From: Turbatrix aceti
Taxonomy: Eukaryota > Nematoda > Chromadorea > Rhabditida > Panagrolaimidae
Assembly: GCA_963969345.1 (NCBI GenBank)
Contig: OZ017767.1
Coordinates: 1,488,001 to 1,552,000 of the forward strand
Direction of reading: 5' to 3'
Length of the DNA: 64,000 nt
In this document: positions 21,442 to 32,902 of the stretch, piece by piece
Numbering within the stretch: position 1 is the first letter of the stretch
How the letters are laid out: every line of letters begins with the position of its first letter
Position numbers and translations under genes: made by a program
The notes under the pieces: model-generated
Told to the model about the DNA's origin: nothing
The model's database searches: none
What the model saw: only the letters and a program-made list of their open reading frames with translations

Positions 21442-23313
21442 TTTTTGACAAATTTAGTGATGCAGCAAAAAAAAACAAATAATGACGAAAAGAACCATTT
21501 GTGCTAAAAAACGTGAAACAGTGCCTACAAAAACAACAAATTGGCACCAAATAGCGATTGTTACTTAATTGAAAAGTAACAAAATAAAATACTTTAATTC
21601 ATTTATAAAGTACTTTTACATAAAAATTACTAAATACTTTGACTAACCAACACGCATCAAAACTTTTGGTCAAGCATCTTTGTTGGGATCAAAAAAATCT
21701 CAAAGGTCATTGTATCGTTTTTGTCGTAACTCGGACAAATGTCCTTTTTTGTCAAGTGTGAGCGGTAAAAAACCGAATGACGAGAGCTACAAAGAAACGA
21801 ATACTCAACGGCAATTTTTTTCACGTCACGTTGTTCAAAGAACTTCCCTTTTTGGATGCGTGAACGAGTGGGTCCCTGGGGCCCCGGATGAGGCCAAACA
21901 CATTGTCTTGCACGCATTGACCTAAAAATCTTGAGAACTCGGTTTGTCTTTTTGTAATACTATTCACTTGTCCGACAAACCTGACAAATGAGGAAAGTCT
22001 GGGGCATGACCGACTGGACGTGAGGGGGGAAGGTGTAAGAACAATAGAATCTGTTGGCCCCTCTTTTTGAATCCGGATCAATTACAAACCACTTGGTTTA
22101 GTTTAGTACCGGAGTGAACAATGGAGGGCAGAGCAGGGAAGGACGAGGATATGTACTCACAAATGGGCTGGTCCTAAATTATTTTGCAAACGTGATCTTG
22201 TTTTTGCAACAAAAAAACAGGAAAGGAAGTGGAATGCGCAAGTGATACAAAAATGTCTTTCACGTTGTTGAAGAAAAAGCACAGGTTTGCAAAATGCACG
22301 ATTGCTTCATCATTCAAAGAATAAGCAAACACGTAAATCACGTAAATCACGAACAAATGGTCATAATATGCATTTCTTTGTGTCTGCTTCCAAAAAAATA
22401 ACTTTTGTGACCACATAAGAAATTCTTTTGTAACAAAAAAAGTTGTTTTTTTAAGTTGTACGGGTAAAAAAATTACCATCGTTATGCTAAACAAAAATGA
22501 AATTGGATCTGATGTTCACTATTTTTTAGAAGCGTTCATCTGTATTTTGCACGCGGACAAGTTTTTGGTCAGTCAAGATAAACTGACTACAAAATATGTA
22601 ATGTTTATTTTTTATTTTTTTAAACAGCTTTAAACAGAAATTAAAAAAACTTTCTCAATAACTGTTTTTTAATTAAAATTTCAGAAACGTCATGATTGTT
22701 CAAAATTTTTGTATTTATAACTTTTGTAGCGTTTTTTGTTTGACTGTACATTTTTTTGCGCCAACAAAAAAATTTTCGTTTATTTACAAATAATCGTCAT
22801 TAGTCAATTTGAAAACTTTCATCCCGTTTTCAGATTGCTGTTTGTGTTCTGTTATCATCTGCAGCAATGTGTTGCATGTTTTCAAAACATTTGTCCAACA
22901 AAAACACAAGTTTTGAAAAAAATGGAAAATCATCTGATGAGTCAAATAATTATTTATTGGGGTCCAAGACTGTTACTTTACGACAATTGCACAACACAAA
23001 CATTACAAAAATAAAAAAAATAAAAATACTTTTTTTACAATACATGATAAATAGACAAGGGAAAACAAAGGAATGCTGATGTGAGTGAGTCTGGGATACC
23101 CATGAAAAATATTTACATATTGATACACATGGTAATTTTTTTTGCAAAAAAAATATTTTTACAAATTTTTACAAATTTTAAGTCAATGGCCCGTTTTGTT
23201 TTTTTTTACATTAGAATAATATTTTATTTTACTTTTCTTTTTTTTCAAAAAAATCAACTAAAAATTTACACTAAGAAACCCAAAAAAACCACCATCGACA
23301 ACGAAAAAACCCC
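21442..23313. other. Intergenic, no gene seen
   Basis: AT-rich DNA with only short frames. The region 21680-22080 is open on both strands for 80-odd codons, but I see no domain, signal or splice pattern. Long T runs occupy 22560-23250. Nothing is called. Confidence 0.35.
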
Positions 23314-24156
23314 TTAAGCCCCCTGGTTCTTTCCCAGGCCCCCGGTAAGAATTGACGAATACGAATGACGAACGTCGCCGTCCTCAGGTGGATCAAACTC
23401 TTCAAGTTGCTCGGGTGGAGCATCTATGGTGCTGCCGGCGACTTCTGCTTGATGAGTCGTCGAAGGTCTGGCATGGCGGTCGCCAGCGAGGACCGACAAC
23501 TTGCGGCTACTCGGTGTGGTGAGGGTGATGTGGTCGGTTTCGGTGTCCGGACACGAGTCAGGGAGGAAAGCATCGTCGTCGACGATAACGAACGAGTCGA
23601 GGGAGCTGTCGATGTCGTAGTCGGGGCGAGAGGAGTTCCGCGGGGTCAGTGAGGCAAAGCTTGGCCAGGCTAGGCTGGGGGCAAGATCTGAAAATTTTAA
23701 AATTGTTAATATTTATTAAAAAAATTTTAGCTTAAAAATATTTTGATTTAAAAAAAAATAATTGAAAATTTTAAATTTAAAAAAGTTTAAAATTTAAAAT
23801 TTTTAAAAAATTTTCATTTTTAAATCTTTAAAAAATTTTTAAAAAATTAAAAAAAATTAAATTTTTAAATTTTAATTAAATTTTAAATTTTTAAACGAAA
23901 AAAATTTAATTTAAATTTGTTTGTAAAACTCACCAGAATCCTTCTCTGGCTCGCGAATCTGACGCAGACACGTAGCGTCAAACGAGTGATAACCACGTGT
24001 ACCATCGAGTCGCATACGATTGCCAGTCGATCCCTCGAGAACCGGATGTGCATTTGGATGATCTTCGCTTTTGAACCGTCGGAAGCGATTCGCTCCAGTC
24101 ATCGGGATTCTCGCAGATCGGCCTTCATAAACTGGATTGTTGTAGTCAGGAATCAT
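23314..24156 (-). CDS. Unrecognised small acidic protein
   Basis: Two exons on -, 24156-23934 and 23687-23314, joined in phase 1 (GTGAGT donor, TTTTCAG acceptor) to give 198 residues. The first exon starts MIPDYNNPVYEGRSARIP and is basic. The second is rich in Asp, Ser and Pro (SSLDSFVIVDDDAFLPDS), suggesting a disordered acidic region, and ends LGKNQGA. No membrane segment, signal peptide or known domain. The 246-bp intron is almost pure A and T, while the exons are clearly GC-richer, which supports coding status. An upstream non-coding or trans-spliced exon is possible. Confidence 0.6.
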
Positions 24157-24276
24157 GGCTACCGGCGCTTAGAATTTTTTTGATTTTGTTAAAACTGAAA
24201 AAAAAATTCTTTAATCAAAAATCTGACAGAGGCAAGAAAAAACCGTAACTGAAAATCTCAGACCACCGGTGGTCGG

Positions 24277-24430
24277 CTATTTATCAGCTTTTTTTGCGTG
24301 AGTGGCAACAGCGGAGGAGGCAACAGGAATGCCAGCCTCCAGGGCGGGGTCTGCCACGTCCCCGGCAACACGCCCGTCCGGCAGGGAAGGAAACGGAGAC
24401 ATGGACTGTCGACCAAGGTTCATACAATCA
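24277..24430 (-). CDS. Possible terminal exon, unknown
   Basis: A GC-rich frame on an AT-rich background reads SMSPFPSLPDGRVAGDVADP and ends HAKKADK-stop at 24277. It begins near an ATG (MNLGRQS, about 24423) or after a CGACAG acceptor at about 24410. I found no upstream exon that fits. It could be the last exon of a small gene, or spurious. Confidence 0.3.
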
Positions 24431-26044
24431 GAAGAAGAGAGCAAAGGAAAATCGGAAAGCACTGATTTGTGAACCAAATTTTTATATTTTTTATTGACGA
24501 CACAATAAAAAATTTCGTGCATCTGCACTGAATGTCAGAAAAATGAAAAAAAAAAATTTTTTGCGATTCAATAGGTGTGATAAATTGAATAAAAATGAGA
24601 TGTGTCAGCAGAAGAGAAAAACGATGAAGCACAGAAGAATGTTTGATTGCAGAAAAGGCTTCATTCTTTTTCTGGTCTGTTTGACAAATATCAACGATTT
24701 GTGTTAAGACCACGAGTTTCCTGATGCCCCCCTTTTCTTTCTGCTTAAATAAAGTATTAAAAGTTAAAAAAATTTCATAAATATTTTTGAGATTGAATTT
24801 CAAATCTTTTCTTGAAATTTTTTTTTAAAAAGTGTCATGTGATTTTCAGACGAACACTGCTTTTTGCACAAGAACCTGCAAAAAAGGCTATCTGGTCATG
24901 AGACAAGTAACGAAAAAACAAGACGCCAATCCCAGCCGTGCCCAACCTCTTATCCCGGTGACCTGACTTTTGTTCTGAGGATAATGGCGCGGCAAACAAC
25001 AAAAAACATTCGGCAAAAAACATTTGATTTCCAAGAAACATAAAAATTTTTGGATTAAAAAAATTTTATAAAAAAAAATTGTGATTTTTGTATTTTCAAA
25101 TTTCAAACAAAATCAAACGGAAAATATGAACTTCAAAATACTCCCCCGATCTCATGTCAGTCACAAAAAAAATAAGTGGCCCGTGCAAGTTATCCAAAAG
25201 CTGTTTTATCCGCTGTGTATTTGCTTTCTGACAAAACTCCATTTGTACTCGTGTTAATCATCTCCAAACTTTTGTTTGCATCGCAGCACAAAATGACTTC
25301 ACTTCCACTAAAGAAGTTTTTTGTATGACTAACTTGAGGGTAAAATACACAAACGATACACGTGAGTTGTATGTTCAATGAAAACAGCTGTTTTTTGTCA
25401 GGAAAAACTTTGAAATGTTTTTGACCGTAAATCAAAAAAAAAATTGTCCAAAAAAAACTAAAAACTTTCCAATTTGAGAATTTTATTAATCACTGTAAAT
25501 GTTCTGAATTTTTTGTTTCGTAGTAGAAAAAAATTTTCTATCGTAACATCCGTTTATATTTTTCCTTGTTTGCTCTCGTCCATCAGAACAGAGGTCAGTC
25601 AAGTAGTAGTTGTACGACCACACGCAACGTCGCGTGGCACGCAACCACGTGAACCGCATGTTGTTTTTTTCTGCCACCCGCTGTGCCAGCCAGGTGTTTG
25701 GCAAAAAAATCAGCCAGTTGCAAAAAAGTTGCAAAAATGAAAAAAATTCGAATTTTTTAAATTTGAAAAAATCTAGAATTTATTCATCGCCAAAAAATAT
25801 CTACAATCAGCAAAACAAAATAAAAATAAATATGCAAGCAAAAAAGACAAATCAAAAGAAAGCAAACCTCGTGAACAAAAAAAAAGCTGAAATACTCGAA
25901 GACAAGCGCGAGAAGACGTCAGCTAAACATGTAAAAATAATTTTTCGTCAAAGAATTAAAAAAATAAAAACAATAAAATGGTTTTTAGAGTCGTTGTTGG
26001 TTGCCGGGTGAAAAAACCACAGCCCTGAATCAATCGTTGATCGT
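24431..26044. other. Intergenic, no gene seen
   Basis: AT-rich sequence between the orphan exon and the galectin 3' end. Several frames of 60-130 codons are Lys- or Phe-rich products of A or T runs. No gene supported. Confidence 0.4.
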
Positions 26045-29000
26045 TTACTGCAGTTCAAATCTCTGGATGGCAATATCCCCTCGAACATCGATGGTATTGA
26101 CGACCGAAAGAGGCACCGCTTCCAGTCGGTACTTGAAGTTGACAACGTTGTTGCCGTCAATTGACAACTGAAAATAACAACAAATGTATAAAAAAGTTTT
26201 TTATTACAGTGAAAGTTACTATATTCGTAACATTTTTTGTTCCAAACCTTGTCCCAAAAAATAAATACAAAACGACGTGTTACACAAATTTTTGTGCATA
26301 ATTTGTAAAATTTCAAACGACTACGATACAAATACAAAAATTGCAACCCAAGTAAGAAACCAAAATCAAAAACAATTTTTTTGTAGTTCCTAACACGAAA
26401 CGAAAGTGGGCAGTAAAATGTTAAACTACAATTATCAATACAAATTCAAATAAAGTGGGTTGTTGTTTTCGGGTCGTAGGCGCACATGGCCTTTACAAAA
26501 TATTTTTAAAAATTGAAATAATTATTATTTTGTTATTTTTCATTAAAAACATTAATTTCTCACTTTTTGAACCCATTTTGTTATCTTTCCAAGCAATTTT
26601 TCTGCCCGCAATATTCAATACTCAAAAATTGTTGTGTTGCCATTAAAAAAGTTTTGGTACTTTCTATTATGCTTTTACCTTTTGCGTGGTCGTATTCTCG
26701 CACACACTACAAAGACCATAACCTATGAACAAGTTTTAAATGTTATCCATACAATTTTTTTGTATTTTGTAAATAAAACAACAGTCCACTTTTTTTCGAT
26801 AAACAAAATAAATTAAACATAACATACGTTTTTGAAGAAAAACTTCATATTTATTTCATGTCACAACTAAAAAGCTCCCTCTATCGTACAAATTGTACTT
26901 TTTTGTTACTGTTTGAAATAAAAATAATAATAAATAAATAACTCACCTTTAAAAAACTTTGCTCAAGTTCCAGCTTCAAATCGAATGTGATGCCTGGAGA
27001 GAAAGGAAATTTGCTGATCTCGCGTTCCTCGTTCATCCAATGCCCTCCGACTTTGGCCGTCGAGTTTCGAATGATTCCAGGCTAAAAAAAGTTGTTACTG
27101 ATTTTTTGCACGATTTTGCAAAAATAGATCAAAATGTATTTTTGTTCCATTTGCTAATGCAAGAGCCTACGTTTTTTCAACATGATCCCCGTGTATATTT
27201 TGTTGGATATCCATCAAGTGGGATCCCCCCGGATGTTATGCCAAAAAAAATAAATTTAAAAATGTTGACAACTTACAGAAATTTTTTTGAGGGATAAGCA
27301 AAAATAAACAATAAATATTTTCTACAACTAAATAATATTTTTATTACTTTTGACTTCCGACCAATCTTGCAATATTGTTTTGTCTGCATTTTTTCACTGG
27401 AAATATTTTTTGCACTTTTCCAAACAACAAAAACTAAATAAAGAACACAAAAGCATTGTTCACGCGTCTGAGTGAGTGTTTTTTCTGCAGATGCATCGCG
27501 TCAGATGACCAATGATTCACGTGAAAAATCATCACGACATTGGAATTTTTGTCTCATGTTTAATTTAATTTTTAAATCACGAGAAAAATCTGTCGTCTGA
27601 TCTCATGTAAACGATCTTGGAATTATTTAATTTCTGAATTAATTTCGAACATTCTTGAAATTTAAAAAAAATTTTAAAACCCATGCACATGACGGAACAG
27701 CGTGATAAAAATGAGGCCCCTGTTAAAAATAACCCACACCTTGAAAAATTTTTTTTTAAATTTTTTTAACAAAATTTTTTTTTTTTAATTTTAAATTGTC
27801 ACGCAAAAAAACGCCTCGAATGTTCTTGAATATAAATTTTCTATAAACGTTGGCTTTTTCAACCCGGCAAACCCAAAAACAAGCGCAGACACGTTCACTA
27901 AATTTTTCAGCCAACAAAGCAATAAAAAAAAATAAATCAAACCCCTGAAAAAAAAACTCACTCCCTCCTTGTCTTCGTCAAAATCGACTCTGCAATGAAA
28001 AAAATAATTATCACCGGCCAGGATGTTGAGGTAAAAGCGTTCTGCTCGCATCTTTGGTGTCGCTGTGAGAAAAATTGTCTTGCCAGGAACCAGCAACCCG
28101 GCTTTGAAGGAATGAACGAATGGCACTGCCTAAAAATCACCAATCAACATTCATCGAATCCAAAAAATTCCTTCAACGTACCGGTTTTCGGAAAATAGCA
28201 TCCGCAGACGTCGAAAATCCTTCAGCAATCGATTGATCGGCTGCAGTCTGCTGATCGCTCGGAGGCATCCCTTCGAACTCGACGACATCGATTTTGGTAG
28301 TGCCACCGATAAATATCGTATTGATGTCTTCGATTCGGACACGGTGGACGTAGTCGCAGAGGTGTTTGCCGTTCACCGCGATCTGGAAAAAAATGAGGTT
28401 GCAAACAAATAAAAAAAATAGAAATAAATAATAATATCCACGAAAAACGGTGTCAAAAAGAATTTTTGTTTTCAAAAAAAGAACGGCAAATTACAAATGT
28501 TACTCCAATGAAAGTAATAAAATAAGCGCAAATATTTGTTACTCGTAAAAAAATCGAAAAATAACACAAAAGCTGAAAAAACAGTAAAGCATTTTTTAAA
28601 GTTGTTGAGCAAAAAAATCTAATGAAAGCTAATTTAGCTTAATTAGATTTTTTTAGCTTAGCTAAAGAATAAAAATAAACCAAAAAATATTGCAAAAATT
28701 TGAAAATATTATATTTATCAGTGAAATTACAAAAAATTTATTACATTTCTCCATTTTTTTATAAAAAACCAACCTTGAAATAATTCTTCAAAACCAAAAT
28801 CCGAATAGTAAAAGTTCCGGTCTGTGAAATGACATTCTTGAATCTTTCTTCCGCGCCCCATTTGTTGTTGATCAGCGAGTTGAGCACGATGTCCTCATCA
28901 GCGGATCCAAAGAGCCCCCTCTTCTTGATAAAACGTGGATTGACGTGGAGTGCCTTGTTGTCCTGGTGATCGCCCTGGACGAGAAGCCCGCAGCACAGGT

Positions 29001-29201
29001 CAATGCAGAACTTCTGTCCGCCGAGAAGCACAGATCCCCGAACAGTGATCGCTTTACCCGGGAAAACGCCACCCGGAATTGCTTCCACGTAGGGAATTGT
29101 CTGAAAAAGATGCAAAGCACAGGTTGAGCGCTCAGAACAAAGGATGAATGACTCACCGGATCACTTGTTCGAATGATCACGGGTGGTTGCGGTGGATCCA
29201 T
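26045..29201 (-). CDS. Tandem-repeat galectin (two CRDs)
   Basis: Six exons on -: 29201-29157, 29100-28774, 28382-28182, 28129-27962, 27081-26947 and 26167-26045, total 332 residues. CRD1 (about 20-155) has PGGVFPGKAITVRG, HVNPRF, VLNS and WGAEER, the complete set of beta-galactoside contact residues, followed by VNGKHLCDYVHRV. After a linker, CRD2 (about 192-332) has PGKTIFLTATPK, HCRVDFDED, IRNS and HWMNEERE. The H-x-NPR motif is altered in CRD2 while the W/E/R face is kept. Galectins bind galactosides and leave the cell without a signal peptide; none is present here. C. elegans lec genes have the same two-domain build. The CRD2 change suggests different glycan specificity (inference). Confidence 0.92.
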
Positions 29202-29984
29202 CACCTGGAATAAAAAAAAAGATAATAATAAAATTATTTATGTTCGTGAAGGAACAAAAAGCTGGTCGCGTGGTCAAATCGATAAACGGCTATTTCAAAA
29301 GATAACGAGCATCACACGCACACGGAAAAAGCAATCGCAGCGGCGTGGAACTGATTCATCAGTCGCTCGCGACAAAAAAACGATACCGGCGTGAAACAAA
29401 GGCAAGTCAACAAAATGTAAACCAATGTCGCGTGTGGGGACGAATTTGTTTGCAAAGTGGTCCCTACATTGAGAACCTGCAAACAAAAGATATTTTATTT
29501 GTTTTTTTCCCAAGCGCCTTTTCGAGACATACATACGTATTGATTTGATTTTAGCTGTTGCATCGTATACAAGCAGGCTTGCTTGACAACCGTTGTTGTC
29601 AGCAATATCGTAACAGCATGTACTGCAAAAAATATGACCGTAAATAAAAAAATATGAAAGGTACAATTTAGCAAAAAATCGTAAATTATTTTCAGAAATA
29701 TCCAGAAAAAAATGCATCTGCAAAGACAAGCGCAAAAGATGAAATGTTACTGTTATAAAAAGTAACAAAAATCCACAATATGTAAAACGTTACTCCCAAA
29801 AACCAACGCTCAAAAGATAACATTTGAGGCACAATTTCCCAATGTTACTCCTACAAAATATGTATCTCCTTTTTCATGTTTTATCGTATACTACAATGTG
29901 CATAATAATACGTAAATATCGTTAATAAATGAGATAAAAAAAATACAAAAATAAGGGGCCACAAAAAGTTGTATAATAATATTA
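29202..29984. other. Intergenic between helicase and galectin
   Basis: About 780 bp between two genes on the same strand. It contains copies of the GTTAC/GATAAC repeat at 29740-29870. The preceding TTTTATTCCAG at about 29205 could be a trans- or cis-splice acceptor just before the galectin ATG. An operon is possible but unproven. Confidence 0.4.
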
Positions 29985-32902
29985 TCATTCATTATATTCA
30001 AGAATGCTCGAAATGAAGCCAGGAAGGTTGCCGCCCTCGTCTGCCAGTGCATGGCACGCAACAAGGTTGCTGATGTGCTTGAGGGTTTCGATCTGTTCGT
30101 CCAGTCGCGGATTATAGATTGCTGCTTCTTTCGTGAATTGGGCCGGGTTGAGGAAGAACACGCTCGTGCCGCCGTGCTTTCCGTCGCGGACCGCGCGCCC
30201 TATGCGTCGGACGTAGGTCTTGACGTCTGACGGCATTCCAATGTGAATGACCAGGCTCACCTGACTCATCGGCACGCCGGTCGCCATGATATCGGTCGCG
30301 ATCATGACCGGAGTACTTTCAGGAGGCGGGGCATCCCGGAAGGTATACAGCGCAGCCTGCTGCGATCGGCTATCCTGTTTGGAGAAAATGAAAGTCGATC
30401 GTAACTCGGGTGGTTTGTCGACGCATCCATTGAGCATGTCGCTGAACATCCGGACCTGGTTGACACCCGAGATGAAAATGAGGGTCTTGGGCAGAATGCG
30501 TTCACCGTCGGCCCCGATCTTTGATCGCTGCATGATCGTATCGATGACGAGTGGCACGAGCTGGGAATTGTCGTATTTGACAAATTCTTGTTCAACGATG
30601 TCGAGAGCCGTGAAGACAGTTCCAAAGTAAAGCGTTTCGAACGTCTTCATGCTGAGTTTGATTTCGTTCTTTGAGAGACTGCAGGTCGAGCTGAGAAGAA
30701 GTCGGCGGCAGCTGAGCTTGCCGAAGGCCGGGAAAAGCTTGGTGCGCCACAACTCGTCCTCGCAGAAACAGTCTCCATCGTCGAATATCAAAAGCGGCAT
30801 ATTGGACATGAAGTCTTCCTAAAACAAAATTATTTATAAAAATTGCAAAAAAACTGAATAAAGAAAAAAAATTAATTTTTTTTGAGTTTTTAGTCCATGA
30901 GCGACAAAGAATTGAAGGCACTCATGGAAGATGACAGGTTCCCAGATCAAAACAGAGCTGTGGTCGCTGGCGTGCCGCTACACCCCATACCTGTCACCGC
31001 AACCTTCGCTCCATTATCAACCGATCGTAAGTTTTCCACCGGCGGCAAAAAGATATACTGGACCCGCGGGGAATTGAACCCCGGACCTCCCGCATGCTAA
31101 GCGGGCGCTCTACCACTGAGCCACGGGCCCGTGGATTTCCACAAAAATGATCTCTTTAAAAATCCCCCTTTGAGCCCCCAGGGCATGACTGAAATCTTTT
31201 TCAGCAACCCAGCCACCGCTCCATCCGCTGCCCACGTGCTCGGGAAACGAATTTTGTTTACCCTCGAGACCCCTGATTTTTGAACACCCAAGAAATGTAT
31301 CTTATTTAAAAATATAAACTCACGGGAGCTTTTTGTGAAAATTCCAGAAATCGTCCTCCAGTTGAGATGAGTATATCGCAGCCCTCGTTGAAGGCGTCCA
31401 GCTCATCGGTGAGCGTATTCATCATACCCATGGCTGTTCGGTAGAGAATGTCGGTGTCCACGCACAGGCCGTACATGAGTTTGACGACTTCTCGACCAGA
31501 GAGTTGATTTCGGCAAAAAAAGATGACTTTTGGGTACCGAGCTTTGGTTGGTACTGGCTGCTTTCCAGATTTCTTATTTAAGAGTAACTCCACGACTCCG
31601 ATAATGCTTGCTACTAAAAATAATTCCAAAAATTAAATGACAGCAAAAAATGTTTACATACCGGTCTTTCCAGAACCAGGTGGAGCGTTGACGACGAAGG
31701 AGTTCGTCCCAGACGTGATTATCTTTATTAATTCATTCTGTATTGGTTTCAATTTTAATAACTTCATATTTTCTGCATTCTTTATCAGCTGTTCGCTTCT
31801 TATATCGGCATCTCTGAGGTCGCTGAAAGGATAACGCAATAAGTCAGAGAAAAGTAATACATCAAAGCAAAAAAAGCTACGCCTACAAAAGTAACGTTGA
31901 AACAAAAAATATCAATGTTACTCCTCACAAACGTAACATAAAAACAGTTTTTCAATGTTATTCGTAGAAAACAGCCCCTTCAAAGATAACACAAAAAACT
32001 CTAAAGTGAAATGTTACTCATCTCAAAAGTAATAAAATAGCAACAGAAAAACGTTACTTTCAAAAGCCCAAAATATAACATTAAAGTGCCAATTTCAGAA
32101 TATTACTCCTACCAATGTACCATAAACGATTATCCAGTCGTTTATGGTACCAATAAACGATTATCCAATCGTTTATGGTACCAAAAATCCCCAATTAACG
32201 GCACCAAAAAATGCCAAGCAATAAAAATCCATTCCCACTCACCAAGCAGACATTTCATCCATCAACGAAGGAAACTTCGGTTCGTGCTCTTCCGAATCCT
32301 CTGAATACGGTGTGAACGTAATTTCGGATTTCATGAGACTCTGGAAATCGCGCTGCTTGTCTTTCTGGAACTTTGACGGACCTGCTTTCTGAAAATAATA
32401 AAAAAAATATTTTTTTGGTATGAAAAAAAATTTAATTTACCACAAAGTTGATAGCAGTATTGTAATTCTTTCGTCGCCGGGCGTTTTTCTTATTCTTCTG
32501 AGCCTGCAGCTTCATGACGTGCTTCGAAGGAGTCAGAAACAACGGACGATAGGGCGACATCGATCGTTGTGCGTAGAGCGGTTCGAGTGGAGGTTGATCA
32601 TCGTCGTTAGAAGTATCCGAATCGGCAATCGGGTCAGGAAGCTGTGCGCTGCGAGCTGGAGCTACCGGCTGTCTTCGATCGCGGTCATTGAACAAATTGA
32701 CGTCTTCGTCTTCGAAGAAATACGTGGGTCTGCTGCGATCGATATTGTTCCAGTCCCGCGAAGACATGGCGACGAGCGGCTCCGGCTGATGGAATCTCCG
32801 TGCCTTGGATGTCGTTATCTGCTGAACGTGGGCTCGTGGAATCGTGCGTCTCTCGAACACAAACGACTCCTCGTAGACATCATTCAACCCGTAGAACGCC
32901 AT
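29985..32902 (-). CDS. Divergent DEAD-box ATP-dependent RNA helicase
   Basis: Five exons on -: 32902-32441, 32388-32243, 31822-31662, 31613-31324 and 30818-29985, total 630 residues. The N-terminal ~200 residues are acidic and Arg/Gln-rich, probably disordered. Core motifs in order: KPIQNE (Q motif), APPGSGKT (I), CRNQLSGRE (Ia), STGGR (Ib), FDDGD (II, where DEAD is usual), SST (III), IFISGVNQV (IV), MIATDIMATGVPM (V) and YVRRIGRAVRDGK (VI, usually HRIGRTGR). Motif I and the arginines of VI remain, but motif II has lost its Glu and Ala, so ATP hydrolysis may be weak. The fourth intron holds an antisense ZP fragment with a tRNA-Ala gene. The C terminus lacks RGG repeats. Subfamily not determined. 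Confidence 0.85.
30892..31252 (+). pseudogene. ZP fragment with tRNA in helicase intron, copy D
   Basis: The insert starts inside the ZP tail exon (SMSDKELKALMEDDRF), continues through the last ZP intron with its tRNA and stops about 45 bp into the last exon, where the frame is lost. It fills most of the 505-bp helicase intron (30819-31323), antisense to the helicase. The tRNA itself is therefore on the helicase strand. The fragment cannot encode a ZP protein. Compared with copy A it has an insertion of a few bases at CTCCATCCGCTGCCC. Confidence 0.8.
31059..31130 (-). tRNA. tRNA-Ala(AGC), copy D
   Basis: Identical to the other three copies over 72 nt, with the T5 terminator kept (AAAAAGATATAC on +). 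It lies inside the fourth helicase intron on the same strand as the helicase, so its Pol III transcription would run in the direction of the host pre-mRNA. Confidence 0.95.
32118..32182. repeat. Paired small hairpins in helicase intron
   Basis: TACCATAAACGA and TCGTTTATGGTA surround TTATCCAG, and the motif repeats at once with TTATCCAA as the loop. Two near-identical stem-loops thus stand in tandem within the intron between exons 32388-32243 and 31822-31662. Confidence 0.65.

Noticed and set aside
24431..26011. Lys-rich and Phe-rich frames of 80-133 codons
   Set aside because: Products of A and T runs; no exon structure or domain.
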